Below, one piece after another: positions 52,291-61,875 of a stretch of DNA of 64,000 nt; within the stretch, counting starts at the first letter, position 1; each line of letters opens with the position of its first letter. A model generated the notes under the pieces. It did not search any database. It was not told the origin of the DNA and saw only the letters and a program-made list of their open reading frames with translations. The stretch comes from Enterobacter dykesii (GTDB taxonomy: Bacteria > Pseudomonadota > Gammaproteobacteria > Enterobacterales > Enterobacteriaceae). Location of the stretch: positions 1,488,001 through 1,552,000 of the forward strand of contig NZ_CP126604.1 in the NCBI RefSeq assembly GCF_008364625.2, read 5' to 3'. A program made the position numbers and the translations under genes.

Positions 52291-52917
52291 ATGAAAAAGA
52301 TATCTTATGAACGGATTTATAAATCCCAGGAATACCTCTCCCCGTTGGGCGAAATTCATCACCGGGCTCTGTTTGGAGGCTATACCCTGGCGGTAGATGA
52401 TGCGGTGTTTGCCATGGTGTCAGACGGCGAACTTTATCTTCGCGCCTGTGAGGAGAGTGCGAAATACTGTGTAAAAAATGCCTCCTCTTTTTTGACGTTG
52501 ATGAAGCGAGGCCGCCCGGTGCTGCTCAACTACTATCGTGTGGATGACGGATTATGGCAGGACAGGGAGCGGTTGCTTCAGCTCTCCTCGTTTGCGCTTA
52601 GTGCGGCAAGAAAAGAGCGCTATCAGCGCCATCAACGAAACCGCTTAAAGGATCTGCCAAACCTGACCTTTCAGCTTGAAGTCTTGCTCTTTGAAGCAGG
52701 CATCACTAATGAGGAAACGCTGCGTGCGCTGGGTGCCAGAGCGAGCTGGCTAAAGATGCGGGCAAAAAACAAAGCGCTCAGTATTAAGGTTCTCTTTGCG
52801 CTGGAAGGGGCTATCGAGGGGCTGCATGAGGCGGCACTCCCGGCAGGCATTCGCCGGGAGCTGACGGAGTGGTTTAATGCGCTACCTGAGCCACAGGAGA
52901 ATCACTCCTCCAGGTAG
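52291..52917 (+). CDS. sxy: Competence regulator Sxy (TfoX family)
   Basis: Sxy (TfoX) works with CRP at CRP-S promoters to switch on competence/pilus genes. The 208 residues (209 in E. coli) start at MKKISYERIYKSQEYL, after SD gaaggg; an upstream in-frame ATG would add 7 residues without support. TfoX N-terminal domain (about residues 10-105) contains LFGGYTLAVDD and DGELYLRA. The TfoX C-terminal helical domain (about 120-200) has KDLPNLTFQLE and ALGARASWL. It is divergent from sulA and overlaps the convergent yccS by 44 bases. Confidence 0.95.
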   Translation: MKKISYERIYKSQEYLSPLGEIHHRALFGGYTLAVDDAVFAMVSDGELYLRACEESAKYCVKNASSFLTLMKRGRPVLLNYYRVDDGLWQDRERLLQLSSFALSAARKERYQRHQRNRLKDLPNLTFQLEVLLFEAGITNEETLRALGARASWLKMRAKNKALSIKVLFALEGAIEGLHEAALPAGIRRELTEWFNALPEPQENHSSR

Positions 52918-55036
52918 CGATTTGCTGTTGCAGCCGGCAAATTTCAGGCAGCAGAGCGATAAGCAGGCCTATCTGCTGAAGTACCAGCGGCGCTTTGCTG
53001 TCGTTTCCAGGGTCAAGATGCGCAATGCGTTGAGCCAGTTCATCCAGCGCCTGTTGAACGCGCGGCTCATCGGCCGGTCGGTGATGAAGCGCGTCATCGA
53101 CATAACAGACGGCGTCATCGAGCAGATTGAGAATACCCGGGTTGGTGAGTTTCTCGCGGTGGGCACCGAGCGTCGAAATATAGCTGGTGAACGTATGGTT
53201 CAGGCAGAGCAGGCGGAACGCCGTCTCACGAATCTCTGCCGTAGCGCGAGGCTCCGTTGACATATTAGAGACAACGGAGGCCAGTTCTGCGTCACTGTTA
53301 TGCGCGTCGCGACGGGCTATCCGGTAAGCCAGGCGGTTATCGCGCCCCTGGTGGTACTGCTCCAGGATTGCGTCAAGATATCGACAGTTGGCGTTCATCG
53401 CCCTGTCTACCACGCGCGGCAAATTGCGGAAACGCCAGTCCGGCCAGATAAAGCTGACCGCGGCCCAGGCAATCGCACAGCCAATCAGGGTATCGATCAC
53501 GCGGGGCAGGGCAACTTCAAACCCTTCACCCAGCAGGTTAAAGCAGAGCAGCACCAGCAGCGTGATGAACATGGTGGCATGGGCGTACTGCACGTTGCGA
53601 AACGCGAAGAACAACACGCCGGTGATTACAATCAGGATCAGTTGACCTTCAACGGAGGGCACAAAATAGAGCACCGGAAGGCCGATCGCGACGCCGACCA
53701 GCGTGCCGATAATGCGCAGCGCAAGACGGTGTCGGGTGGCGTTATAGTTCGGCTGGCAGACGAACAGGCTGGTCAGCAGGATCCAGTAGCCGTGGTGCAG
53801 CCCGGTTATCTGGATAAAGGCATACCCCACGCACAGCACCAGCGACATTCTCACCGCGTGGCGAAAGAGTGCCGACTCCGGCGTAAAGTTGCGGCTCAGC
53901 CGTAGCCACATATCGCTAACGCTGTGCACGCTGTCATCAGCAAGCTGATTTTCCACCTCACTGCCCGGCAGCGCCATCGCCTGTTCGGACTCGATTGTCG
54001 CCAGCTGAGCATCAATTGCCCGCAGGTTATTCAGCAGAAAGCCCAGCGCTTTGATGTGCTCCGGTGACGTTCCGCTGGCCTGAACGCGGTCGAGCGCCGC
54101 ATCAAGGTGGCTGAATACGCGTTCAAAGCGGGGGTCATGCTGATAGGGCGTGCGCAGCAGAATGGAACGAGAGAGCTGCTGGCACGCCTGAGACTGCATG
54201 GACAGCAGGCGCTGGAAGCGGAACATCACGTCGCTATAGCGGAACTTCTCGCGCAGGGCAGCATACTGAACGTGCGAGGAGCTGGCACGTTCGTGAATAT
54301 CCTGGGCGGCAAAATAGTAGTGTAAGGTCCTTCGTGTTCCGCGCTGACCGCGATCGCCGCGCAGACGGGTAAGCAGAGAGGCTTTTGTCTGGTTAAGGGT
54401 GGCGACCAGCTGGCCGTTTGCCAGCGCCAGATCGTAGAGCGGAGCCTGGCTTTCTTCCTCAATATCCGGGTCGAACAGCCGGGATTTCAGTTCCAGATAG
54501 TGGGCTAACTGCTCAAAGCTGCGGGCAAGATTATCCTGCAGCGGGCGAACGGGGAAGATCAGATGACCGGTTAGCGTCAGCAGGTTATACCAGATGGCGC
54601 CCAGCAGCAGGAGAACCGGCTGCTGGTACCACTGGTCGTACAGGGAAACGCCCAGCATGGTGTAGATGGCAATCAGCAATGCACCAAACGCGATGGTGGC
54701 ATAGCGCTGCCCGAGGCCGCCCAGCAAAATAAACCCGCTGGTTGAGAGCGTAAGACCCAGAGCAAACAGCCAGGGCCACGGAAAAAGCAGCTCAACGGAC
54801 GCTGACGCAATGAAAAAGCAGACGAGCGTAATGACCAGGTTACGTAAGCGCCCGGCCAGACGATCGTCCAGGTCCGCCAGCGCCCCGGCCACCACCCCCA
54901 GCGTAAGCGGAATGGTGAGCTTGACATCATTCAGCCACCAGGGCAGGGCAACCGTGCCGCAAAGCGCGATAAATATCCTGACGTTGTATAGCCAGGTGCT
55001 GTTCCAGGTATAACGGCGAAGCAGTGGGCTTAGCAT
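52874..55036 (-). CDS. yccS: FUSC-family inner-membrane protein YccS
   Basis: YccS belongs to the FUSC/aromatic-acid-exporter-like family. The 720 residues show two blocks of transmembrane helices (about residues 10-170 and 390-530), separated and followed by soluble helical regions; the second block has HHGYWILLTSLFVCQPNY, the conserved FUSC motif. Substrate is unknown; efflux of small anionic compounds is a family-level guess. It lies 19 bases after yccF, and its end overlaps the end of sxy. Confidence 0.93.
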   Translation of the reverse strand: MLSPLLRRYTWNSTWLYNVRIFIALCGTVALPWWLNDVKLTIPLTLGVVAGALADLDDRLAGRLRNLVITLVCFFIASASVELLFPWPWLFALGLTLSTSGFILLGGLGQRYATIAFGALLIAIYTMLGVSLYDQWYQQPVLLLLGAIWYNLLTLTGHLIFPVRPLQDNLARSFEQLAHYLELKSRLFDPDIEEESQAPLYDLALANGQLVATLNQTKASLLTRLRGDRGQRGTRRTLHYYFAAQDIHERASSSHVQYAALREKFRYSDVMFRFQRLLSMQSQACQQLSRSILLRTPYQHDPRFERVFSHLDAALDRVQASGTSPEHIKALGFLLNNLRAIDAQLATIESEQAMALPGSEVENQLADDSVHSVSDMWLRLSRNFTPESALFRHAVRMSLVLCVGYAFIQITGLHHGYWILLTSLFVCQPNYNATRHRLALRIIGTLVGVAIGLPVLYFVPSVEGQLILIVITGVLFFAFRNVQYAHATMFITLLVLLCFNLLGEGFEVALPRVIDTLIGCAIAWAAVSFIWPDWRFRNLPRVVDRAMNANCRYLDAILEQYHQGRDNRLAYRIARRDAHNSDAELASVVSNMSTEPRATAEIRETAFRLLCLNHTFTSYISTLGAHREKLTNPGILNLLDDAVCYVDDALHHRPADEPRVQQALDELAQRIAHLDPGNDSKAPLVLQQIGLLIALLPEICRLQQQIATWRSDSPVAQVAH

Positions 55037-55055
55037 AAACGCGGCCGGTCCTTAT

Positions 55056-55502
55056 TTACTGAAAACGACGACGCGCGTTTGCTTCACGCGCCGCCTGGGC
55101 CACTTCTACCGGAACAACCCTGCGACCGACTGGCCAAAGAGCGATAGCGGCGATCTTAAAATTCGCGATCCCCACCGGAATACCAATAATCGTGATGCAC
55201 TGTGCAATACCGGCAAAAATATGCATGATGCAGAGCCACCAGCCGAAGAAAATCAGCCACAGTATGTTCAGCAGGGTTCCGCCCGTATTCATCAGGGCGT
55301 TTTTGCTCTCCGGATTCAGCTCGTCAACGTGGATGGCTTCATTCCCGTAGGGGATTAAGGAGAGTTTTGTGATTTCCCAGCAGGAGCGGGTCAGGGGAAG
55401 CGTGAAAATCAGGACGATGCTCACCAGCGTGGCAAAAAGCCAGGAAAGGGTGGTGGCAAAACCGCCCAGCACAAAATTCAACACATTCAGAACGGTACGC
55501 AT
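55056..55502 (-). CDS. yccF: YccF-family inner-membrane protein
   Basis: The 148-residue protein matches E. coli YccF. Two YccF (DUF307) repeats are visible, each a hydrophobic segment with a GxxxxLWLIFFGWW / GIPVGIANFKIAAIALWPVGR pattern, giving about four transmembrane segments. Function is unknown. It is the first gene of a probable yccF-yccS pair, divergent from helD with 123 bases between the starts. Confidence 0.93.
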   Translation of the reverse strand: MRTVLNVLNFVLGGFATTLSWLFATLVSIVLIFTLPLTRSCWEITKLSLIPYGNEAIHVDELNPESKNALMNTGGTLLNILWLIFFGWWLCIMHIFAGIAQCITIIGIPVGIANFKIAAIALWPVGRRVVPVEVAQAAREANARRRFQ

Positions 55503-55625
55503 AAACCCTCACTTCCTTTCGATAAAATTAACGCCCAATGATTGTAACGTTTTTTTAGGCTGGAGCACCTTAAAACTGGCAGTTAAACTGTCTGGTAAAT
55601 TATCTCTTCGTGGATTTGGCGGAAC

Positions 55626-57680
55626 ATGGAACTGAAAGCAACCTCGTTAGGCAAACGCCTGGCGCAACACCCTTACGACAGGGTGGTTCTCCTTAATGCC
55701 GGGGTGAAAGTCTCCGGGGAACGCCACGAATACCTTATTCCGTTTAATCAGCTTCTGGCTATCCACTGTAAACGCGGGCTGGTGTGGGGCGAGCTGGAGT
55801 TCGTTCTGCCTGACGATAAAGTCGTGCGTCTTCATGGCACTGAGTGGGCGGAAACCCAGCGTTTCCATCATCACCTGAACGCACTCTGGCAGCAGTGGAG
55901 CCAGGATATGAGCGTGATTGCCGCCCAGGTGCTCCAGCAGGTGCTGGACGATATCGCGCAAAGCAACGCGCAACACGCGTGGCTGACCCGTCAGCAGACT
56001 GCCGGGCTGCAGCAAAAGATTCTACAGGCACTCTCGGCGCTGCCGCTCTCCGTGACGCGTCTCGACGAATTTGACAACTGTCGCGACGCCTGGCGCCAGT
56101 GTCAGGCCTGGCTGAATGATAAGAATAAAAGCCGTCTCGCCCATAACCAGGCGTGGACGGACGCCATGCTCACCCAATATGCCGACTTTTTCAGTACGGT
56201 GGAATCTTCACCGCTCAATCCGGCCCAGGCGCGCGCGGTGGTCAACGGCGAGCAGTCGCTGCTGGTGCTGGCGGGGGCCGGTAGCGGTAAAACGTCGGTG
56301 CTGGTGGCGCGTGCCGGCTGGCTGCTGACGACCGGGGAAGCGGTAGCCGATCAAATTCTGCTTCTGGCCTTTGGCCGTAAGGCTGCTCAGGAGATGGACG
56401 AACGCATCCAGGAGCGCCTGCACACCCGGGACATCACGGCCAGAACCTTCCATGCCCTTGCGCTGCATATTATTCAGCAGGGCAGTAAAAAAGTGCCTTC
56501 CATCAGTAAGCTGGAAAACGACGCGCAGGCGCGTCAGGCGCTGTTCATCAAAACGTGGCGCCAGCAGTGCAGCGAGAAAAAGGCGCAGGCGAAAGGGTGG
56601 CGTCAGTGGCTGGAAGAGGAGCTCAGTTGGGAGGTGCCAGAGGGCAGCTTCTGGCAGGATGACAAACTGGCGCGTCGGCTGGGTACGCGACTTGACCGCT
56701 GGGTCAGCCTGATGCGAATGCACGGTGGATCGCAGGCAGAGATGATTGAAAGCGCGCCGGAGGCGATCCGCGATCTGTTTTCGAAGCGGGTCAAGCTGAT
56801 GGCTCCGCTGCTGAAAGCCTGGAAAACCGCGCTGAAAGAGGAAAATGCCGTCGATTTCTCCGGTTTAATCCATCAGGCCATCATCATTCTTGAGAAGGGA
56901 CGTTTTGTCAGTCCGTGGAAACATATTCTGGTGGATGAGTTCCAGGATATCTCACCGCAGCGTGCTGCATTGCTCTCGGCGCTACGGGCGCAAAATAAAC
57001 ATACCTCGCTGTTTGCGGTAGGGGACGACTGGCAGGCCATCTATCGCTTCAGCGGGGCGCAGCTCTCCCTGACGACCGCGTTCCACCACTATTTTGGCGA
57101 AGGGGATCGCAGCGATCTGGACACCACCTACCGCTTCAATTCACGCATTGGTGAGATCGCCAACCGCTTTATCCAGCAGAACCCGCATCAGCTGGCCAAG
57201 CCGCTCAATAGCCTGCGCCCTGGGGATAAAAAAGCGGTCACCCTGCTGGCGGATGACCAGCTGGAACCGCTGCTGGACAAGCTCAGCGGCTACGCGAAGC
57301 CCGATGAACGTATTCTGGTGCTGGCGCGCTACCATCATCTTAAGCCCGCGGCGCTGGAAAAAGCCGCCACCCGCTGGCCGAAACTGCAGCTTGAATTTAT
57401 GACCATTCACGCCAGCAAAGGGCAGCAGGCTGACTATGTGATTGTGGTGGGGCTGAAAGAGGGGAGCGACGGTTTCCCGGCCCCGGCCCGCGAGTCGGTG
57501 ATGGAAGAGGCCCTGCTGCCGGTGCCGGAAGACTTCCCGGATGCCGAAGAGCGGCGTTTGCTGTATGTGGCTATCACCCGCGCGCGGCATCGCGTGTGGC
57601 TGCTGTTCAATAAAGAGGAGCCATCCGTGTTTGTCGATATCCTGAAGAATATTGATGTACCGGTGGCGCGGAAGCCATAA
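55626..57680 (+). CDS. helD: DNA helicase IV (UvrD-like)
   Basis: HelD is a 3'-5' superfamily 1 DNA helicase involved in RecF-type recombination in E. coli. The 684 residues equal E. coli. An N-terminal extension of about 200 residues precedes the helicase core. Walker A AGAGSGKT is at A216-T223, motif II ILVDEFQDISPQR near residue 437, motif III GDDWQAIYRFSGA, and motif VI VAITRARHRVWLL near residue 645. Followed by a REP-like repeat and convergent mgsA. Confidence 0.98.
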   Translation: MELKATSLGKRLAQHPYDRVVLLNAGVKVSGERHEYLIPFNQLLAIHCKRGLVWGELEFVLPDDKVVRLHGTEWAETQRFHHHLNALWQQWSQDMSVIAAQVLQQVLDDIAQSNAQHAWLTRQQTAGLQQKILQALSALPLSVTRLDEFDNCRDAWRQCQAWLNDKNKSRLAHNQAWTDAMLTQYADFFSTVESSPLNPAQARAVVNGEQSLLVLAGAGSGKTSVLVARAGWLLTTGEAVADQILLLAFGRKAAQEMDERIQERLHTRDITARTFHALALHIIQQGSKKVPSISKLENDAQARQALFIKTWRQQCSEKKAQAKGWRQWLEEELSWEVPEGSFWQDDKLARRLGTRLDRWVSLMRMHGGSQAEMIESAPEAIRDLFSKRVKLMAPLLKAWKTALKEENAVDFSGLIHQAIIILEKGRFVSPWKHILVDEFQDISPQRAALLSALRAQNKHTSLFAVGDDWQAIYRFSGAQLSLTTAFHHYFGEGDRSDLDTTYRFNSRIGEIANRFIQQNPHQLAKPLNSLRPGDKKAVTLLADDQLEPLLDKLSGYAKPDERILVLARYHHLKPAALEKAATRWPKLQLEFMTIHASKGQQADYVIVVGLKEGSDGFPAPARESVMEEALLPVPEDFPDAEERRLLYVAITRARHRVWLLFNKEEPSVFVDILKNIDVPVARKP

Positions 57681-57681
57681 C

Positions 57682-57731
57682 GCCGCCGGGCAAGGATGGG
57701 TAGGCCGGGTAAGGCGTCGCCGCCACCCGGC
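57682..57731. repeat. REP-like palindromic repeat after helD
   Basis: The gap between helD and mgsA is filled by REP-type units: gccgccgggcaaggatgggtag, then gccgggt (57704-57710) paired with acccggc (57725-57731) around aaggcgtcgccgcc. This matches the REP core pattern GCCGGxTAAGGCGT...GCCGxxxCCGGC in a convergent gap, the usual REP location. Confidence 0.8.
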
Positions 57732-57738
57732 AAAAAAG

Positions 57739-58197
57739 CTACTTCAGTCTGTCGGAAAGATAACGCTGATAGTCCGGAATAAGGATATCAACCGGCGAGT
57801 TAAACTGCGGCGACTCGATGATGAAATCCGCCGTCGACAGGTTTGTCGCCACCGGAATATTCCACACCGTCGCCAGACGCAGCAGCGCTTTGACATCCGG
57901 ATCGTGCGGAACCGCGTTCAGCGGGTCCCAGAAGAAGATCAGCACATCAATTTTCCCTTCGGAGATCTGCGCGCCGACCTGCTGATCGCCGCCCATCGGG
58001 CCGCTCAGCATGGCATTCACCTGCAGACCCGTTTCGCGCTGGATCAGGTTACCGGTTGTGCCGGTTGCCGACAGGGCGTGCTTTTCCAGCGAAGGCTGAT
58101 GGCGGCGAACCCAGTTAAGCAGCATTTGTTTACAGTGATCGTGCGCCACAAGAGCAATGTGTTTGCGCTCAGGCAGCGTGCGTGTTGTCAGTTCCAT
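57739..58197 (-). CDS. mgsA: Methylglyoxal synthase
   Basis: MgsA converts dihydroxyacetone phosphate to methylglyoxal, bypassing lower glycolysis when phosphate is short. The 152 residues equal E. coli from [10 protein letters not shown]. Catalytic residues are present: H19 in VAHDHCK, D71 in GPMGGDQQ, and H98/D101 in [12 protein letters not shown] longer frame with 4 more residues was not preferred. It lies after yccT on the minus strand with its own start. Confidence 0.98.
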   Translation of the reverse strand: MELTTRTLPERKHIALVAHDHCKQMLLNWVRRHQPSLEKHALSATGTTGNLIQRETGLQVNAMLSGPMGGDQQVGAQISEGKIDVLIFFWDPLNAVPHDPDVKALLRLATVWNIPVATNLSTADFIIESPQFNSPVDILIPDYQRYLSDRLK

Positions 58198-58277
58198 AAT
58201 CATATCCATCAGGTTAACTGCCTACACGATGACGGGAACCGTCTGACGCTGCAAGAGAAAGGCGTAAAAAATGTGGC

Positions 58278-58940
58278 TTATGATGAAGGTTGTTGTTTTG
58301 CCCACTGTAAAAAACGGGCCCGCGTGTCGGGATCGGCCTGCTGGAACCAGAATTTAAGGCGCTGTTCCGTCAGGGTTTGGGATTGGGGAGGAATAACGTC
58401 CAGTTCAGAGACGCCGGATAAAAGCGTACTGTCGTCCGCCATCATGGTGGCAAACTGCGGAAGCGATGCGCGTTTTCCCGCTTTGTTATAGGTCTGGGTC
58501 GCTGCCTCGTAATCCGGGCCTTTCGGCGAGGTCGTTAACGCCAGAATATCCAGCTTCACCGGAATAGGCATCGCATTCCCGTCCAGCAGTTCAACGCGGG
58601 GTGAAGCGTCGAAGGCCGCAGATTCCTTCTCCGTTTCAAGGCGAGGCAGGGTGATGTTCACCTGACTGATTTGCCGGGTATTAAAGCTGACGATTAGCGG
58701 CGGGGAGATGTACATGCGTTGCTCGTGATTCGCCAGACCGATCGACTTTTCTACCCGGAAGACCAGCTGATGAGGCCCGTTATCCAGCTCGATGCTGTCT
58801 GCACCGCGCAATAAAGAGCTGGAGACCTTTTTTCCGTCCAGTACAAGAAGATCTATGTCGGTAGAGAGCCGGAGCGTGGTAGCAAAAACGCAGACCGGCA
58901 TCACTAACGCAATCAGGGCAGTGGCAATACCGGTTTTCAT
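58278..58940 (-). CDS. yccT: Periplasmic DUF2057 protein YccT (CsgI-like)
   Basis: The 220 residues match E. coli YccT. A signal peptide ([20 protein letters not shown], cleaved before TTLRLS) indicates a periplasmic protein of the DUF2057 family. In Salmonella the homologue was named CsgI and restrains curli assembly; that role here is inference. [20 protein letters not shown] is the conserved N-terminal part of the mature chain. It stands alone, 80 bases upstream of mgsA and divergent from yccU. Confidence 0.93.
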   Translation of the reverse strand: MKTGIATALIALVMPVCVFATTLRLSTDIDLLVLDGKKVSSSLLRGADSIELDNGPHQLVFRVEKSIGLANHEQRMYISPPLIVSFNTRQISQVNITLPRLETEKESAAFDASPRVELLDGNAMPIPVKLDILALTTSPKGPDYEAATQTYNKAGKRASLPQFATMMADDSTLLSGVSELDVIPPQSQTLTEQRLKFWFQQADPDTRARFLQWAKQQPSS

Positions 58941-59113
58941 AGAAGGCTCCCGTCAGAAATCCTGTCGCCGCATTAATGTATCTAAATTTTTCGATAATCA
59001 CGTTTACTAACATATAGACATATTTCGCCGTTTTGCCCTCATGCATCTGTATGGGATGGATGGTTGAGATGTGCGGTTTGGCGTACACTTTTAAAAAAGC
59101 CAGGAGAAAAACC

Positions 59114-59527
59114 ATGAAAGAGAACGATATTGCCGAGATTCTGACATCCACGCGTACTATTGCGCTGGTGGGCGCGAGCGATAAACCCGATCGTCCAAGC
59201 TATCGGGTGATGAAATACCTTCTCGATCAGGGCTATCACGTTATCCCGGTCTCGCCAAAAGTGGCGGGGAAAACCTTACTGGGTCAGCAGGGTTACGCCA
59301 CGCTCGCCGACGTGCCGGAAAAAATTGATATGGTCGATGTCTTCCGCAATTCCGAGGCGGCGTGGGAAGTGGCGCAGGACGCTATTGCCGTAGGGGCGAA
59401 AACGCTGTGGATGCAGCTGGGCGTGATTAACGAGCAGGCCGCCGTGCTGGCGCGGGATGCGGGATTGAACGTCGTCATGGACCGCTGTCCGGCGATCGAT
59501 ATCCCCCGTCTGGGGCTGGCGAAGTAA
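59114..59527 (+). CDS. yccU: CoA-binding (Rossmann) protein YccU
   Basis: The 137-residue protein starts at MKENDIAEIL after SD caggag; a longer frame adds 27 unconserved residues. It is a single CoA_binding domain like the N-terminal part of succinyl-CoA synthetase alpha: VGASDKPDRPSYRVMKYL is the dinucleotide-binding loop, and MQLGVINEQAA is conserved. Substrate and reaction are unknown. A bidirectional terminator separates it from convergent hspQ. Confidence 0.94.
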   Translation: MKENDIAEILTSTRTIALVGASDKPDRPSYRVMKYLLDQGYHVIPVSPKVAGKTLLGQQGYATLADVPEKIDMVDVFRNSEAAWEVAQDAIAVGAKTLWMQLGVINEQAAVLARDAGLNVVMDRCPAIDIPRLGLAK

Positions 59528-59529
59528 TA

Positions 59530-59559
59530 AAAAAAAAGCCCGTTCATCGGGCTTTTTTT
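59530..59559. terminator. Bidirectional terminator between yccU and hspQ
   Basis: Stem aaaaaaagcccg / cgggcttttttt (59531-59542 with 59548-59559), loop ttcat, with T runs on both strands. It lies between the yccU and hspQ stops. Confidence 0.93.
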
Positions 59560-59565
59560 ACACGC

Positions 59566-59913
<348 letters not shown>

Positions 59914-59915
59914 TT

Positions 59916-59943
59916 ATGTGCGGGCAATATTTCTCTTTTCAAG
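59916..59943 (-). promoter_or_regulatory. Candidate sigma-32 promoter of hspQ
   Basis: On the minus strand, -35 cttgaaa (59937-59943) and -10 cccgcacat (59916-59924) are 12 bases apart, close to the heat-shock consensus CTTGAAA - CCCCATNT. It lies 33 bases before the hspQ ATG and touches the last codons of rlmI. Confidence 0.6.
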
Positions 59944-61134
59944 TTACATGACGCGACAGGCAAACCCTTTCAGATACAGTCCTTCCGGGTAGGTAGCAAT
60001 CACGGGGTGATCGGCTGCCTGACGGAACTGCTCTATAAATTGTACATCACGGCCAGCATCTATTGCGGCATCGGCGATGATTTTCTGAAATAAATCTGTG
60101 GTCATCAGGCCGGAGCAGGAGAAGGTGAGCAGAACTCCGCCCGGGTTCAGCAGCTGGATAGCCAGCATGTTGATATCTTTATACCCACGGCACGCGCCCA
60201 TCAGCTGGCTTTTGTTTTCCACAAACTTCGGCGGATCCATCACGATGACGTCGAACTTCTCGCCCTGATCGCGATATTTACGCAGCAGCTTGAAGACGTC
60301 ATCGCGGACAAACTCCGCTTTGCTCAAGTCCAGCTTGTTGAGCTCGACGTTCTGTTTCGCCACGTCCAGCGCTTCCTGTGACGTGTCCACGCTCACCACC
60401 TGGGCACAGCCACCCATCAGCGCCGAAACGGCAAAACCGCCGGTATAGGAGAAGCAGTTCAGCACGCGTTTGTCGGCAACGTACTGACGCGTAGCCAGAC
60501 GGCTGTCGCGCTGGTCGAGGTAGTAACCCGTTTTGTGCCCGCCCTGAATATCCACCAGCAGCTTCATGCCGTGCTCTTCAATCGGCAGCAGGGCCGGTGG
60601 CAGTTCGCCCGTTACGGGCCCCTGAGTCAGCTCCATGCCTTCTTTTTTGCGCACCGCCACATCGCTGCGGTCGTAAATGGCACATTCCGGGAACAGCGTT
60701 TGCAGCGCGCCGATCAGCGCGGCACGCTGGTATTCCGCTCCGGCGCTCAGGAGCTGCAGCACCAGGAAGTTACCGAAGCGATCGATGGTCACGCCCGGCA
60801 GGCCATCGGACTCACCGGCAATCAGGCGGTAGCTGTCCAGCCCGTCGCGTTTTGCCAGCCAGTCGCGCCACTGCTGCGCCTGCTGCAGACGGCGAACGAA
60901 GAAGTCGATGTCGATGGTTTCATCTTTATCAAACGTCCAGACGCGAGCACGGATCTGGGACGCTGGCGAGTAGGCGCCTCGCGCTAACCATTTCCCCTGA
61001 TGGTCAACGATATCAATGGTTTCACCGAGGCTGGCTTTGCCTTCCATACGGGCAACCGCGCCGGAAAAGACCCAGGGATGACGGCGCAGTAATGATTTCT
61101 CGCGCCCTTTGGCTAACACTAAACGTACACTCAT
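59944..61134 (-). CDS. rlmI: 23S rRNA m5C1962 methyltransferase RlmI
   Basis: RlmI methylates C1962 of 23S rRNA with SAM. The 396 residues equal E. coli YccW. An N-terminal PUA-like domain (about residues 1-80, [24 protein letters not shown]) precedes a central linker and the Rossmann methyltransferase domain with [14 protein letters not shown] and [13 protein letters not shown]. The conserved Cys in [10 protein letters not shown] is the catalytic nucleophile position. Read in the same direction as hspQ; divergent from the YbcL-like gene. Confidence 0.97.
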   Translation of the reverse strand: MSVRLVLAKGREKSLLRRHPWVFSGAVARMEGKASLGETIDIVDHQGKWLARGAYSPASQIRARVWTFDKDETIDIDFFVRRLQQAQQWRDWLAKRDGLDSYRLIAGESDGLPGVTIDRFGNFLVLQLLSAGAEYQRAALIGALQTLFPECAIYDRSDVAVRKKEGMELTQGPVTGELPPALLPIEEHGMKLLVDIQGGHKTGYYLDQRDSRLATRQYVADKRVLNCFSYTGGFAVSALMGGCAQVVSVDTSQEALDVAKQNVELNKLDLSKAEFVRDDVFKLLRKYRDQGEKFDVIVMDPPKFVENKSQLMGACRGYKDINMLAIQLLNPGGVLLTFSCSGLMTTDLFQKIIADAAIDAGRDVQFIEQFRQAADHPVIATYPEGLYLKGFACRVM

Positions 61135-61307
61135 AATTTGCTGTTCTGTCGATTTCAGGAAATGGCGCGTAGATTACCACATTCAGCAAGGCGCAATCAT
61201 CTGCGGATGCCGTTGAGCGTTTCGGCACAAAATCAAATCGCTTAGGCACATTACGGTATTGCAGCAGGCTTTACAGTAGGGCTTCCGGTTCAGCAAAGGG
61301 AGCACCC

Positions 61308-61865
61308 ATGAAAAAGCGCAGTGTGATAGCCATAGCCGCTCTGGCGGCGATGAGTTTTCAGGTTTTAGCAACAACGCCTTTCGGCATCACCAGCCGGGAT
61401 ATTTCCGGCGAAAAGCGGCTGGCGCAACAGCAGGTATTTGAGGGGTTTGGCTGCCACGGTGGGAATATTTCTCCGCAGCTGGCATGGAAAAATCCGCCCG
61501 CCGGTACGAAAAGTTTTGCCGTCACGGTATATGACCCGGATGCCCCCACCGGCAGCGGCTGGTGGCACTGGACCGTAGCCAATATTCCGGCGAAGACAAT
61601 GACGCTGCCCGCTGATGCCGGTAACCCGAACGGCGAGAAATTACCTGCCGGCGTTGTGCAGGGGCGTAATGATTTCGGCTATTCTGGATTCGGCGGCGCA
61701 TGTCCACCCGAAGGGGACAAGCCTCATCGCTATCAGATTACCGTCTGGGCCCTGAACGTGGATAAACTGCCCGTTGACAGCAATGCCAGCGGCGCGCTGG
61801 TCGGCTTTATGCTCAATAGTCACGTTCTTGCAAAGGCTCAGTTAACAGCAACCTACAGCAGATAA
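61308..61865 (+). CDS. Periplasmic PEBP-family protein, YbcL-like
   Basis: The 185 residues carry a signal peptide (MKKRSVIAIAALAAMSFQVLA) and a phosphatidylethanolamine-binding/Raf-kinase-inhibitor-like domain. Conserved stretches are VFEGFGCHGGNISPQLAW, the ligand-site YDPDAPTGSGWWHW, QGRNDFGYSGFGGACPPEGDKPH, and the C-terminal SGALVGFMLN. Over these it is very like E. coli YbcL, encoded in the DLP12 prophage remnant (183 residues). In uropathogenic E. coli a YbcL variant dampens neutrophil migration; whether this protein does so is unknown. It is inserted between rlmI and acyP and followed at 10 bases by an AraC-type regulator. Confidence 0.93.
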   Translation: MKKRSVIAIAALAAMSFQVLATTPFGITSRDISGEKRLAQQQVFEGFGCHGGNISPQLAWKNPPAGTKSFAVTVYDPDAPTGSGWWHWTVANIPAKTMTLPADAGNPNGEKLPAGVVQGRNDFGYSGFGGACPPEGDKPHRYQITVWALNVDKLPVDSNASGALVGFMLNSHVLAKAQLTATYSR

Positions 61866-61875
61866 GGATGGCAGG

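Noticed and set aside
61135-61307. Possible small gene between rlmI and the YbcL-like gene
   Set aside because: The gap carries only an untranslated stretch and the SD of the YbcL-like gene; no frame with start and SD fits.
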